From contig NW_005434672.1 of the NCBI RefSeq assembly GCF_000315625.1, positions 608,470 to 672,469 of the forward strand: a stretch of DNA of 64,000 nt, given 5' to 3'. Of this stretch, positions 1-12,334 are shown piece after piece; position 1 is the stretch's first letter, and every line of letters starts with the position of its first letter. The notes beneath the pieces were generated by a model, which saw nothing but the letters and a program-made list of their open reading frames with translations, made no database searches and was not told the origin of the DNA. The translations under genes were made by a program, and so were the position numbers. The stretch comes from Guillardia theta CCMP2712 (taxonomy: Eukaryota > Cryptophyceae > Pyrenomonadales > Geminigeraceae).

Positions 1-1576
1 TCCCTCCCTCCTCCTCCCCTCCTCTCCCTGCCTCGTCTCTCTTCATTCTCTGCTATTTCTCCCTGCTCGCCCTTGTTCACCTTGTCGGACTTAGCCGGGG
101 AGGCATCTTTGTCGCCCACAAATGGTCTTGCCTGGGCTTGCGCTCCAGACTTTTTGAGAGCGAGAGCCTGGACGATGAGCTTGTAAGAAGGAGCAGAGAT
201 GACTCAGGGAGCTTTGACCCCTCCTCCTCCTGCTCCTGCTCCTTCTCCTCCTCCTTCTACCTACATCTGCTATATCCACTTCTGTTGACTGTGGTCCTCT
301 TTCTCCTCCATTCTCCTCTAACCTCCCGTCTCCCCTTCCTCCTCTCTTCTCTTCAGGCGGGGGAGAAGGAAGACTCACCTCTTGGATGTAGGAGCGGAGC
401 CTCGAGCTGCGGGCGATCAGGTCGCTGCGGGCGATGTCTTGAAGGTAGGAAGAGCTCATGGTAGCGAAGCGGATGTGGCGGAAAAGCTTCTCTCCTCGCA
501 GCGGCTCGCCATCCCTCCCCTCGGACTGCCTCAGGATCCATCGAACAAGCGCCTCGTAGACCACTTCCTCCCCCCTTGCCACCAGTTGCTCGCTGTCACT
601 CCGTCAATAAGGGGCACAGAGAGCAAGCAGGAAGGAAACGAAAAGGGGGAGGGGGGGGGGGGAAGGAGCAGAAGGAGAAGGAGGAGGAGGGAGAAGACCA
701 ACGGAGGGGCGTCGAGGGGCAGGGATCAATTTTACCTCTGCAAGAAACTCTCGAGGGTCTTCTCGTCCAGCCGCAAGAAGGAGGAGCTCCTCGAAACCTC
801 CTCGAAGTTGTTCACCACATGCTGCCGGCAGCTCTCCACCACCCGGGCGCTCCCCAACTTGGAGCTGAGTTCCAGCAGCTCGCAGCTGTTGCCGTCACGG
901 TGAGGAGATGGCGGGGAGGGAGGAGAGGAGGGAGGAGGGGAGACAGGGAGACAAGGGAGACAGGAGGAGAGGAGACAGAGAGACGAGGGAGATATGTCTA
1001 CCAGGTGGCTATGGTGATCATAGCGATGAGACCGTCCTCTGACGCCTCCTGAACACACTCGAACTGCGTGCTGCTGCGTCAGCTCCGTCGCTCCTGTGAG
1101 GAAATTTCCCCCCTCACTACAAGCTACAAGTTCTCTTCCTGGTGCCCTACCTCTGCATATCTTGCTGACTTTCTCAAAGTGCTATCTAGTCTGCTTGCTG
1201 CCTCACACAAAACTCTCTTCTTCTCCTTTCCCCATCCCTTCCCCTACCACCTTCGCTATTCCTCCCCCCTCTCCCTGCCCCCCCCCCCCCCCCCATCTAC
1301 ATCGCACCTCGAGGCTGTTGGAGACGAGGAAGAGATCGATAAGCTCCCAGGCGTTGGAGACAAGGAGCCGCCCGTGGTAGAGGAAGTGAACGATCGCCTC
1401 CACCTCCTTCCGCGGGCAGTCATGCAGCACCATCTCCGTGTGACTTCCCGCGTCCTAACGGCCCGTGAGCGTCTGACGAGATCGAAGACTTGAAGTACCT
1501 CAACGAGGGTGTAGAGATTGATTTGACTCCTCTTCTGCAAAGGATTCACCCTCCTCCCTTCCCTCCTCCCTTCCAT

Positions 1577-1622
<46 letters not shown>

Positions 1623-4290
1623 TCGCTCCTGCTCCTGCTCCTGCCCCCCCTCCTACCTGACAAAGGGCATGGCGGATGAAGGGACTCGAGGCAGCCAGCA
1701 CCACTCGATGAGCCCAGACGAGCTAGCGGAGGAGTCAGCGAGGAGCAGGGGATCATGCAAGGGGAGGCAGGGGGCTCAACCTCGTTGGAGGAGCAGCGGA
1801 TGGAGAGGTCAAGGAAGTGATTTGACTCGAGCATCCACGTGACCATCGAGTTCTTGACGACTTGTCAGCAGCGGCAGGAGGGAGAGGACGAGCTTGTCAC
1901 CTCCTTTCCGAAGAGCGTGAAGGGAGGTTTCTCCGACCTGATCTCCAGCGACTGGTTCAGCTCCGCATGCAGCGAGTGCCTCTGCATCAGCTCCACTTTC
2001 TTCCTCTCCTGCCTCCCTCGTCACCCTCGTCACCCTCCACCTCCTCTCGTCACCATGGTGTGCACCACTGTCGTGTCGCTCCCACGTGGCTTGGGAGGAG
2101 GAGGTTTGGCCGCCGCCTGTCACGCGGTCATACCTCCTCCGCTCCTCCCCAAGCTCACCTTGCTAGAGTGAGGGGAGGCCTTCGCCTCTGGCTCCTCTGC
2201 TTTCCTCCCTTTCCTCGTCTCTTCTACTATCCCGAACTGCTGGCCCGGAGCTGGAGGCCGGCGGATGAGGCGAGATATGATTGTCTCCATGTCCTCGAAC
2301 TCTTGATTGCCCAGGTCGGCCCCAGCTGTGTGGCGCTTGAAAACCAGCTCTACAGACGTACCGACTGCCCAGAAAAGTCACCACTCTCCTCGTCCTCGTC
2401 CTCGTCCTCGTCCTCCCTCATTCTCTCCTGCCTGCCCCTCCACTCTTCTCTCCCGTTTCACCCTCACGCCCACTGTCTCAATCTCTTGCTCCTAACCTGG
2501 TCCGAGCACAGAGCTCTGAATCAAGTCAACGGAGCTGCGGTAGACGTCCTTCCCGTCCACCATGCTCAGCACATCCCCGACACGAATCTTGCCGCTCTCA
2601 TGAGCTGAGCTCCCGTCCTGCAGGTGCTTCACGTAGAGGGCCCCTCGATGCAGGCTGCCCTTGTGGAACTGCCCGAACGTAATGCCAACTCCGACCTTGT
2701 CTGCACCGTTGCCACCCTGCTCCTCCTGTCATCTGACGTGGACTCTTCTCTCCCCTCTTCGCACCTCGTCTGTTTGCAGAGCTGTTCTCTCGACCTCCTC
2801 CTTTGGCATGCCTCTGCTCGGGTTGCTGGAAGCAGGTGTCTTGACGTCCTTTTCCTCCCCCCTCCTCTCCTCGGTCTCTGCCTGAACAGGTTTGCGGTGC
2901 GACAGAACTTTGGGAGCACCAGGAGGTGAAGTTTTCGTCGTCGGGATGTGAACCTGTTGAAGGGTTTGAAGGATGAGAAGAGATGAGACCGTGAGGGAAG
3001 GTAGAAGAGGATTCAGAGCAAGGGAGGAAGGGGGCAAGGGAGGCAGAGCAGGGAGCAAGTGGGGAGCGGGTCACCTCGTTGGGGCTGATGACCTGAGGCT
3101 GTTGACTCTTGTCAACTCTTTCTGCCTGCTCTCAGGGTTCAGAGAGCTCTGTGACCCTCCGCTAGCCAGATGTCCAGTCCTCACCTTCTCTCTCTCACTC
3201 GTCGCTGCTCCGTCCGGTGCGCTGGGCTTCAACTTGCCGGCTCGGATGTCCTGTATCTTTGCATTCTTCTCCTGCAGCTTTCAGTGAGTCCACCAGCAAC
3301 CTCGTAGGCGAGTCGATTCACCGCCATCGTCAAGGACGTATCGCGCATGATCTCAGCAATCATCTTGTTCCTGTTCCCTGCGTCGTCTTGACCTTCGCCA
3401 CCAGACGGAGTGTGGGCAGGTCCAGCAGACGGAAGAGACTCGGCGCGAAGAAGTGGAGTTGCTGAAGGTGCTGGAGCAGGAGCGGGAGCTGGAGCTGGAG
3501 CAGGAGAGGGAGCAGGAGCTGGTGCGGGAGATGCAGAGGCAGCACGGGGAAGAGGAGCTGACGAGAGGTGAACTCAGTGAGTCTTCACGTGTAAAGAAGC
3601 GACAGACCTCTGGTTGGGGTCGCATCCTGCTTGCCGCTCACGGGCTCGACGTCTGTGTAGAGAGACTCGTCGACGTTGACGACATCCCTGTGAGGGGTGA
3701 GGGAGAGGAGGGGCAACCAGACCTCTCGCTCACCTGACGGTGTTGAGGACCGTGTTGATCTCAGTCTTGACTCCGTCCTTATCCCTGGGGGGCGACGAGA
3801 CGAAGCGGGATCCTTTCACCGTCCCTTCATCGCTGTCTTGCAGGGGAGTCAGAGTCGGGTCGATCACGACGTTGGTGAGTGGAGATCGGTTTCCGTTCTC
3901 CTCTAGCCACTTCTTGATCGCCCATCGCTCGTACACGTTGCCATCCATAGCTCGCACGGGCTCCTTGATCTTGTCGAAGGTCAGTGGACATTCTCCCCAG
4001 TCCTTCTGCCGTTTCTTCCCAGGGGTTCTGTTCCTGATCTCCGAAGGCTTCAAAAGCGCCTTCCCCTGCCGGATCTTCACGTCATCTCCTGACACAGACT
4101 GCAGGATGGCCGCGTCCTGCTCCCTCGCCGGCATGCTCGGGGAGAGGAAGTGGCCACTGCCATTCCTCGAGCCCTCATGCTCTGCATTTCTCCAGTTGCG
4201 CAGTCCCCCAGGACTTTTGCTCCGTCCTCGCGGGTCGTCCGCGAGACGGGAGGCAGAGCTGCTGATGTTCAACCCACCCGACCTCCTCAT
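1..4290 (-). CDS. U-box / PDZ / BTB-BACK multidomain protein (3' end outside window)
   Basis: No single known family matches the whole protein. Exons read on the minus strand from ATG at 4290: 3734-4290, 3642-3687, one ending at 3322 with an unclear 5' edge, 3185-3271, 3075-3125, 2765-2953, 2497-2725, 2159-2364, 2054-2116, 1901-2008, 1781-1852, 1657-1722, 1505-1534, 1308-1454, 1002-1048, 736-885, 379-592, 81-179, then past the window edge. Residues about 98-150 form a U-box (CPLTFDKIKEP ... GNVYERWAIKKWL), the E2-binding fold of ubiquitin ligases. A PDZ domain (GVGITFGQFHKG, IRVGDVLSMVDGKDV) spans the exons at 2497-2725 and 2159-2364. A BTB fold follows (AHRVVLAASSPFIRHAL, then EVEAIVHFLYHGRLL) and then a BACK domain (ESCRQHVVNNFEEVSRSSSF, LVARGEEVVYEALVRWIL). 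Kelch repeats are not seen before the edge. Inference: an E3 or CUL3-adaptor type protein with a PDZ recruitment module. The exact start is uncertain. Confidence 0.75.
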
Positions 4291-5572
4291 CCTCTCTGCG
4301 CCAGCGATAGTCCGTGGGCGGTAAGATTCATCTGTGAAGAGCGGCAAGCTCCCGTCAGCCCATGTGAAACGACTAGTACAGCTCAAACATGAAGTTAGAG
4401 GGTGAGACCTGATGACACTATCTAGATGTATTGCGATACGAGTATAACGGTGTTTCCCCGTCCCTCTTTCTCTTTCCCCTCGCCTCTCATCTGCTGTCCT
4501 CGCCTGTCTCGTAGTTGTACCTCTTCCGGACGATGGGAAGATAAGGGGGGCAATGCTGAAAAAAATCCTGTTCGTCCTCGAGGCATCATCCCCCTCTCTC
4601 TTCCTCCCTCTTCTCCTCCTCTCCTCTCTCCCTCCCCCTATCTTTTGCTCCCTCCTCTCCTCCTCTCCTCCTCCTCCCCGCTCCCATCCCCAGCATCTTC
4701 CGCTCCAGATGACCGGGCTGTCCGATTTCTGCGCTGCCCCAAAAGGAAAAGTGAACAAGTATTGAATAATTGCTGCCCCCTCCATTACATAGCTATGTCA
4801 ACCTGAGGCAGGCTCTGTTTGCCAGCGGGCTGGGACTGAAATCAACACTCGTTGGATGACGTCAACGATTGATGAAAGCGAATTCAAAGAAAACAGAAAA
4901 CCGCGAGGAGTATCAGAGCTAATGAAAGAGATCAACAATGCACAAGAGATTATGATGAATAGAATGTGTGGGGACTAGAATAGACAAAGTGTTTGATGAA
5001 TGGAATAGAAACGGTGAGTTGTTTCAGTGTAATAATGACCGGGGGGTGTATTAAGGATACAAGGAGTGAAAGGCTTCGATGATAAATTTGGAGATGTCAA
5101 GAATGCCGGCAAGGCGGAACAGGCACGGTGAAGGTGAAGAAGGTAAGGAGATGGTTAGCAACGAAGGTGGAAGGCAATGAAGATGACGTGGCGGGATGAG
5201 GACCAGGGAGAGCGGTCGGCAGGATCAGCGCGTTCATAACCCCCCCTCTTGCTACTTAGGAGGTCGAACATGAAGAGTCTGAGCTCCTCTCTTGCGCCTT
5301 CAAGTTCCTGCCTTTGATGGCGAGCGAAGGGAAGGGACGAGGCTGTAAAAGGCTCACGAGGAAGAGGAAAGGATGTCCTGGGACAGGGCCGAGTGAGCGC
5401 GTGGTGAGCCAGCGCCGCCAGGGTCGCGCAAGGGTGCGAGCTCAATGTAGGAGTGAGTGAGGTAGCATACAAAGAGGCTATCATTCAAAAAATAACAAAC
5501 ACATTTTCAACAAACAACATATTCCAAGAGAACAACAACATATTCCAAGAGAACAAAGCTACGGTAGAAGGC
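4291..5572. other. intergenic region, no gene seen
   Basis: This lies between the divergently read start of the U-box gene and the stop of the ABC transporter. It holds a CT-rich tract at about 4590-4690 on the plus strand, which would suit a promoter or 5' UTR of the U-box gene, and a short AC-rich direct repeat near 5511-5555 (TATTCCAAGAGAACAA twice). The open frames here are low-complexity and have no recognisable domain. No tRNA or other RNA gene is recognised. Confidence 0.5.
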
Positions 5573-8500
5573 TCATCGGTTGATGTGCTTGAGGTACTTG
5601 AGCGCGAGGTAGGTGAAGAAGCGGAAGACGAAGATGAAGATGGCGAGCACTCCGATGTAGAGCGGCACGTCGGTGATGTTGGAGTCAGTCGTGATGCTCC
5701 AGTAGTCCCACACTGTCATCCGGTGAATCCCACTCGCCCCCAAGTTCTTGGCCGTCCATGCTGCTCCCTTCATCTGCTGCACCTGTCCCGTCAGGTCATA
5801 GAGGAGGCTGCAGCCAGGGCCGTCAGCGTTGAAGGGAGGCCGAGCCAGCGACGTGACGTTGAGCTCGTTGCAGTTGAAGCGGTTGGAAGGGTCTTGCGAC
5901 TCAGCCAGGCAGCTCATGCTGCAGTAGAACTGCTTGGGCATGGCGGCCTTGATGCCGTACTTGGCGGGGAAGATATAGTAGAAGATCTTCCAAGGATACG
6001 GAATAAGCGAGCCGGGCACGAAGAACCCACTGAAGAGCACCATGATCCCCACCGTCGGCCCAGCTATCAGCGCTGCTGCCTGCGTGCTGGGGGTGAGGGC
6101 CGCAAGCATCTGACCCCAGAAGCAGAAGACTGTGCAGAGGAGGAAGACAGTAACCGCGTACATGGCGATGTAACTCGGGGCCGTCCAGAGCCCTACAAGC
6201 GGGTAGAAGATGATCATGTGGAGAGCAGTGACGGCGATGAGCCAGGGAATCTCTACCACCGTGAGCCCGAAGATGTAAGCGAAGGGAGTGTACATGCCAG
6301 CAGCCAGCTCCTTGTAGTAGACGACCTTGACCTCCCCGAGAACCTGAACGGCCATGTTGGTCTGTACAGCAGCGGTGAAGAAGACACCGGCGAACAAGAT
6401 GCCGTTGAACGACTGGAGTTTTGACTGGTCGGTCACATCGGAGAGCTTTTGGTTGACCATGTTGAGCGAGAAGAGGAGGGCGATGATGGTCACGACGATC
6501 ATGCGGTGGAGGTTGTATCCCACGTTGCGCCAGTGACAAGACGCCCACCTCCTCGTCGAGAAGTAGAGCTGCGTCGCGAAGCCCGTGGCATAGCGACTTG
6601 AAAAGTGAAGTTTCTCCCCCTGCGACAAGCTCTCCAGCTTCCGCTTCATCCCCTTGGCCATCTCCGACTCCTCGAAGAGCCTCACAAAGTCCACATTGTC
6701 GCCTCGATCCGCATGCGTCCCCAGACCAGCGCCGACGATGTCGAGCATGTACTCGGCGGGGTTCATCTCCGGCCGCATCTTGGGCGCGAGGGGAGAGCAG
6801 TTCTCAAAATAGTCGACCATGTTCCTCGCTGTGTACACCAGACCATCATGCCCCTCCTCCTGCCTCGTGGGGCCCAGGTCACCATTGTAGACCATCCAGC
6901 CTCCCTTCTTGAGGAGCAGGAGGTGGTCGAACATCGAGAAGATCTCCTTGGACGGCTGGTGGACGGTGCAGATGACTGTCCGACCAGTCTCAGTGATACG
7001 ACGCAGCACGTTCATCACCATCTTCGCAGCTCGCGAGTCGAGCCCTGAGGTTGGCTCGTCGAGGAAGAGGATGCTCGGGTTCGCTGCCATCTCCACCCCA
7101 ATGGTCACTCGCTTGCGCTGCTCTAGCGACAAGCCGATGCCCTTGCCTCCTATCGTCTTGTTGAGGACGGGACGGAGCTCAACTAGGTCAGCAACAGCCT
7201 GGAGCCTCGCAAGTCAGCGACGTCGGACGAGATGAGGACACGCACCTGCACGACGATCTCCTTCTCGTCGCTGGAAAGCTCTGGAGGAAGGCGGTGGAGA
7301 GCAGAGAACCTAAGGGCCTCGAGAACCTGCAGGCACAACAAATCAGCTCAAGCCGACGAGACCCACGGCCGTTGGCTCACCGTGAGGCTCCCGATGTGAA
7401 GGTCCGTCTGCTCCACATACCCGCTGATACGAGCGAAGGTTGAGAGCTCCTGCTTGTGCCCGTTGACGAGGATTTCGCCCTCAATCTTCCCTGACGTCTT
7501 CCTTCCAGCAATGACATCCATCAGGGTCGTCTTGCCAGCTCCCGATGACCCCATCAGTGCTGTGATCGTTCCAGGCTCGAAGTGCGCGTAGATGTTGTTG
7601 ATGAGGATCTTGTCCATCTTCTTCGCCCCTGAGTCCTTGGGGGCGGGGATGGTGACGGTGTAGCACAAGTTCTTCAAGGACAGCGAAACCTCCGGCGGCA
7701 CTATGGAGATGCTTCTCAACGCAGTGAAGGCCTTCTTGCTGTTCTGCTCGGCGTCCTCGAACATCGCATCCCTCTCAAACACAGGATCCAAGGTCGCGTC
7801 TCCTGGTTTCTCCGTCTTTTCCTTGTCCTTGTCCAACACGATGATAGGCAGCTCGCACTCGAGCCGTCGGAAGTGAAGGCCAAACGCGTACAGCAGCTGG
7901 AAGAGCACGATGATCGCCAAGAGGTAGATGAAACCCAAGGGGATCCAGATCTTGTCGACGGGGATAGAGAAGGTCTGAAGGTACATGTCACCCAGTCGCT
8001 GCTTCGATGGGCCCACGAGCGAGTCGTACACGCCGTTCCTACCCGGAGACATGAACTCATTGATGGCCAAGATGCGAAGGACCCACGGAAAGGGGAGCAT
8101 CCAGTAGATCCAGATGAAGTAGTCCGGGATGCTTCCCTTGGTCACGATGTAGCCGGAGAAGCACATGGAGAAGGCGATGAAGCCGATGGCGAGGCCCTGG
8201 GCTCCTGACGGGCTGCGGGAGTTGGCAGCGATCGCTTTGTAGATGGAAACGAAAGCCAGGCAGATAAGCAAGAGAGCCACCACAAAGGTGGGAAACGTGG
8301 AAGTCTGAAACCCGACGAAGAAGAAGGCGATGAATCCGACGATACAGACTTCAAGGCACTGCAATGGGAGCTCCGAGATGAACTCAGACATGGCATAGAT
8401 CCATGTTGGATAGAAACCAGAGTCCCTAAGCTTGTAAAAGATCGGCCTCTTCATGATCGCGAGGTTCACCATGTACACGTTGCTCATGGACAACATGGAG

Positions 8501-10085
8501 GACAGCAAGAACAACATCGGCACCTTCATCCCATCCTTGGTTGTCTGCCAAAAGATTGTGCCGATGATGATGCCTTGGATCAGCCTTTGGATGATTATGC
8601 TGCGAACAAGCACTCTGTCGCCAAGAAGGATCCTGAAGGATCGATGGAAGCAAGCCTTCAAAAGCGTCTTATACGTGGCTCCAAAGGGAGTGATCCAGGG
8701 CATCTGGTTCACAGTGTTTGATTCCTTACACCGCCCATGGTTCACAGCCTCGTGAAACCTCGGCTTGATGTACTGCTTGAAGATCCTCGAACGCTTCCAC
8801 CTCTCCGCCATCTCCATTGGCGTCGGGACGTCGTCGGAGTTGAACGTCGACCAGTACTGAGTGACCTCATCTGTGCACAGGGTGACAAGGAAGTCAGCTA
8901 GAGGAAGGTTTCCAGGCTTCTTGAATCCAAACTCTTCTTCAAAGTATGACTCAGCATCGGACACTGGCCCGTGGTAAAGGAGAACGCCATTGGGACCGAG
9001 CAAGAGAATCTCATCAAAGAGGTTGACAACTTCCGGTGGTGGCTGCAGCAGGGAGATGACCGTTGTCTTGTCGAAGACATGGCAGGCATTCGCGAGAGAT
9101 TCCACAATGTCATGAGCAGCGGCTGAGTCCAGTCCAGTCGTGATCTCATCCATACAGTTCACAAGGGAGGTGCCGACCAACTGCTCAGCGATAGTCAGTC
9201 TTCTCTTCTCACCGCCAGAGAGTCCTCGCAGAGTATCACTGCCTGCTACTGTGTTCTTGCAGTTGTCTAGACCGCAGTAGTCCATGATGATGTTAACTTT
9301 GTTGCGAGGATCGCCTCCTTCCTCCTTGGTGCTCTTGGGAGCTAGACCATTTTGTTTTGCCATCCCTCGAACATGTCGAGAGGCTGTGCAATCGAACGCG
9401 AAGTTGAGAGTCTGCTGGACGGTCAAGGCTGGCGTGTGATCATCCAGCTGGGGAGTGTATGCTACGATCCTGGGCATGATGGAGGGGTGGGGATGAACCC
9501 CATTGAACGACAGATCTCCTCTCGACGTCAAGCCGCTGTCAAGCCGCTCCGCAATGTACTTGAGCAAGGTCGTCTTTCCACTTTGGGGGGGGCCAATCAG
9601 CAAGCAGATCTTGGCAGGGGCGAAGGCTGTGGTGACATGGGTAAGGATATGCTTTGTACAAAATCTCTGCGACTTGCGAAACAAGGAGGTGACCATGGAC
9701 AATGCAGCTGTTGCAACTGTTTGAAACTCGATCATCATAACTTTTGCTTTCCCTTCTATTGTGACATCCTTGAGAGTAACAAAACATGGTCCTTGCCGGT
9801 GTCCTACTATAGACTTGGCAAGCTCCATGAGCTCGAGCTGCGCGTACCTTGTTTGTACACCGGGACGGAGCAACTCTTGCAAACTAACAGAAGAATTTCC
9901 TGCATCAATCAAGACACGTATGCTGTCGGAAGCCCTGTGACCTTCATCTTCGTCCACGCTTTCCGACGTCGCACTTCCCTGATTCAACCAGTTAGTCATC
10001 ATCACACCAGTCTGCTTATTCGACTCACATTGTCATGGCGCTGGGCAGCGTTTGAGAACGCCAAAGAAGCAATCGGATTGCTCAT
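5573..10085 (-). CDS. PDR-type ABCG full transporter
   Basis: Exons on the minus strand: 10029-10085, 7381-9978, 7246-7326 and 5573-7198, giving 1453 residues, the usual size of pleiotropic drug resistance transporters. The order is NBD1-TMD1-NBD2-TMD2. NBD1 has Walker A GPPQSGKTT near residue 148, signature LSGGEKRR near 268 and a Walker B region with CMDEITTGLD near 292. NBD2 has Walker A GSSGAGKTT near 828, the PDR-typical signature LSLEQRKR near 934 and Walker B LFLDEPTSGLD. Hydrophobic segments follow each NBD, and the C-terminal TMD includes the soluble loop usual for PDR proteins (FNCNELNVTSLARPPF). The first exon, MSNPIASLAFSNAAQ, was chosen because its 50 bp GT-AG intron joins in frame; an ATG at 10002 inside that intron is a poorer start. 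Known role of the family: ATP-driven export of amphipathic compounds or lipids across the plasma membrane. The substrate cannot be told from sequence. Confidence 0.95.
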
Positions 10086-11476
10086 TATAGAGACCAATCC
10101 AAGTGCAACTTAGAAGACGTGATGGGGCGTTGTTCGCCCTTCAGAATCAGGTTGATGGAGAGAGACTGGTCAATGCAAGCAATGAGAGCACTGTGGGGTA
10201 CGGAGGATTGAACAAGGAAGAGCGAACAAACAGAGGAGGGGACGCAACGGTAAAGCTGAGGGGACCAGTCACGGGTTGGGAAGAGCCGAGGTGCCAAGGT
10301 ACAGGGGAGGCCAGAGGACGGAGAGGACGGTAGTAGCTCACTGACTGACTGCAAACGAGGTCATCGTATCTTGTAGATGTAGAGGTCCAAACGACTTAAA
10401 AAAACCTGTCACGTCCCCCTTACCTGGACCAAGGTAACGTGATCTGGTACAAAGTGAAGGGACGTGATGTTCCTGTTCCCCCTATCACCAACGCCTTTGA
10501 ATTCGACATTGGGTGGGGTAGGCTTCAGTAGGGGTAGTTTTATCCATGGATCTGGAGGAATTCGGTTGGTAGGGTCAAAGATTTGTGTTGAATCTCTGAG
10601 GTAGGGTACAGAGGGACCGGGTTTAGCTCTACAAGCACTTGGGGATGACAGGAGGGGTCTCTAACATCCGTTGTTTGGGGTAGGGGGTGGTCAATTATAC
10701 CCCGGAGGACCGGTTGCCCGTGGATCCGCCCCATGGGGGACGTGACTTTGAACCACACTCGGTCAGGTCAGCAAAATTCCGGCGGCTCGGTCCTGCGATC
10801 CTACACCTTTTCTCGGCCTCATATCGTACCGTCCTTCCACCCCCTCTATCTACTGCGAAGTACCCCCACCCCTCTGACCTCTAATTCCGAGTCTCCGGCC
10901 CTTGCACGGGGTGCCATCGGGCCAATCACCTCTCGATCCTTTACTCATCAAAGTTAAGTTAAAAATCAGTACGAGCGAGCCTCATGATCACGTCGTGACT
11001 TGATTAACGCCAAGGCCAGTCCTTCCAAGGTAGTCAGCTCTGTAGTGCCGGCCGGGGGCAGGGCCGGGGCCCGACCGGGTTGTCAGAGCGGGGAGGCGGG
11101 TCTGTGGGTTTTGCTATTTCGAGGAGCAGGCCAGGATGGTGATTGGAAGCGGCATAAGGGAGGTAAGCAAGGAAACGATGAAGGACAAGAGGGGGCGGGG
11201 TCGGGCGGGGTAGCAAGCTGTGTGAACAATTGTAATGTGGCATGCCTTCTTCTTCTATTGCTCACCGAAACCGATCATGCGAGCTTCACGCTCCTCCTTC
11301 TGTACGAAATGTTTGACCACATACTGGTCTGTCCTGTCATCCTATCCTTGTCACTCTTTTTGGTTCTCCCGCATGATTGCCAAATGCAACGATCTCAATT
11401 ATTTGTGATCTATGCGCTCTTCCTTGATTCTTCTCTTCTGTCCGCGTTCCTTCGTACGTGCTTCCAACGACAGCCT
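10086..11476. repeat. intergenic region with degenerate G/C-rich repeat-like sequence
   Basis: From about 10430 to 10950 the sequence is built from irregular runs such as ggggtaggg, taccccgg and accccac mixed with AT-containing spacers. It has no long open frame with domain character. Similar stretches occur at about 25800-26520, 27140-27440, 34570-35540 and 49440-49560, so this looks like a dispersed family of decayed intergenic sequence. About 11040-11110 is a GC-rich stretch (gccgggggcagggccggggc). No RNA gene is recognised. Confidence 0.5.
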
Positions 11477-12060
11477 ATGAGAAGTGCATCATGTGCAAGT
11501 GCTATGAATTTTTGCTCACAGTCATTTGTAAATAGATGATGTATGAAATTTTATTGTGACGGCTTGATTCGCAGGGTTCCTCTGGAGTATGTCAGCTGCT
11601 GCTGGTTTTGGTGATGTGCGTGAGTGTCCATCTTGTTAAGGCGTCCCCGTCCCAAGTCTCCAAGTCAGCCCTTAGGACAGGACTGCAAGAGCGAGCAACG
11701 GATGTCAATACGATTGCCGAGTTGAAGCTGCATCATCTTTCGCAGCAGAGTGATAAGAACAAGAGATCTGCACAGGCCAGCTTAGCAAGATCAGATCTTG
11801 ACAGCGTTGATCCAGCTGCTGCTGTGATGAGCGCGATTTCTCCGCAGGACGCGCCCTCAGTCGATGCATCCGGGAAAGTCATTGACAGTGGTCACATTGG
11901 TGCTGATGGGAAACGCACTGGTCAACTGGCAGAGCCACCTTCGTTCATGTTCCCCATCATCCTCGCAGTTGCTGGCTCAGTGCTGATGGTGGCAGTTTTT
12001 ACATACATGTGCTTCTTCAGAGAGGAAAAGCCCAAGAAAAAGGGAGACACATACTCGTGA
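11477..12060 (+). CDS. small type I single-pass membrane protein, unknown function
   Basis: Two exons, 11477-11527 and 11575-12060, encode 178 residues. The first exon (MRSASCASAMNFCSQSF) joins in frame through a 47 bp GT-AG intron to a hydrophobic stretch (VCQLLLVLVMCVSVHLV) that ends in KAS, so the N-terminus reads as a signal peptide. A polar Ser/Gln/Asp-rich middle follows, then one transmembrane segment near the C-terminus (FPIILAVAGSVLMVAVFTYMC) and a short basic tail (EEKPKKKGDTYS). This predicts a luminal or extracellular N-terminal part and a cytosolic Lys-rich tail. No family is recognised. An alternative start at 11614 would lose part of the signal peptide. Confidence 0.65.
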
Positions 12061-12334
12061 TTCAGTCTTGAATATTCTTTCTGCTTTGTTCTAATATTCT
12101 TTCTGCGCTTTCCCCAATGCAATCTGTTTATGTTTTCTTCAAGGAGCGCTAGCCTCTCAACAATTGTTAGATGCATCAAGTAAGGAGGATATCCGATTGC
12201 TGTAAGATGAACTGGTATTCTTAACAAGAAACTTTTGTATTACATGAACAGACTCTCGCAAGAAACATCTTTTAACAACTCCAGAGAGATTTATATTTTA
12301 CACAAGAAGAATTTTAAGACCGCTCCAACACAAA

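Noticed and set aside
3185-3400. Apparent frameshift between VNRLAYEV and EKNAKIQDIRAG in the U-box gene
   Set aside because: Placing a 50 bp GT-AG intron (3272-3321) after LTMA joins EKNAKIQ in frame, so no frameshift is needed.
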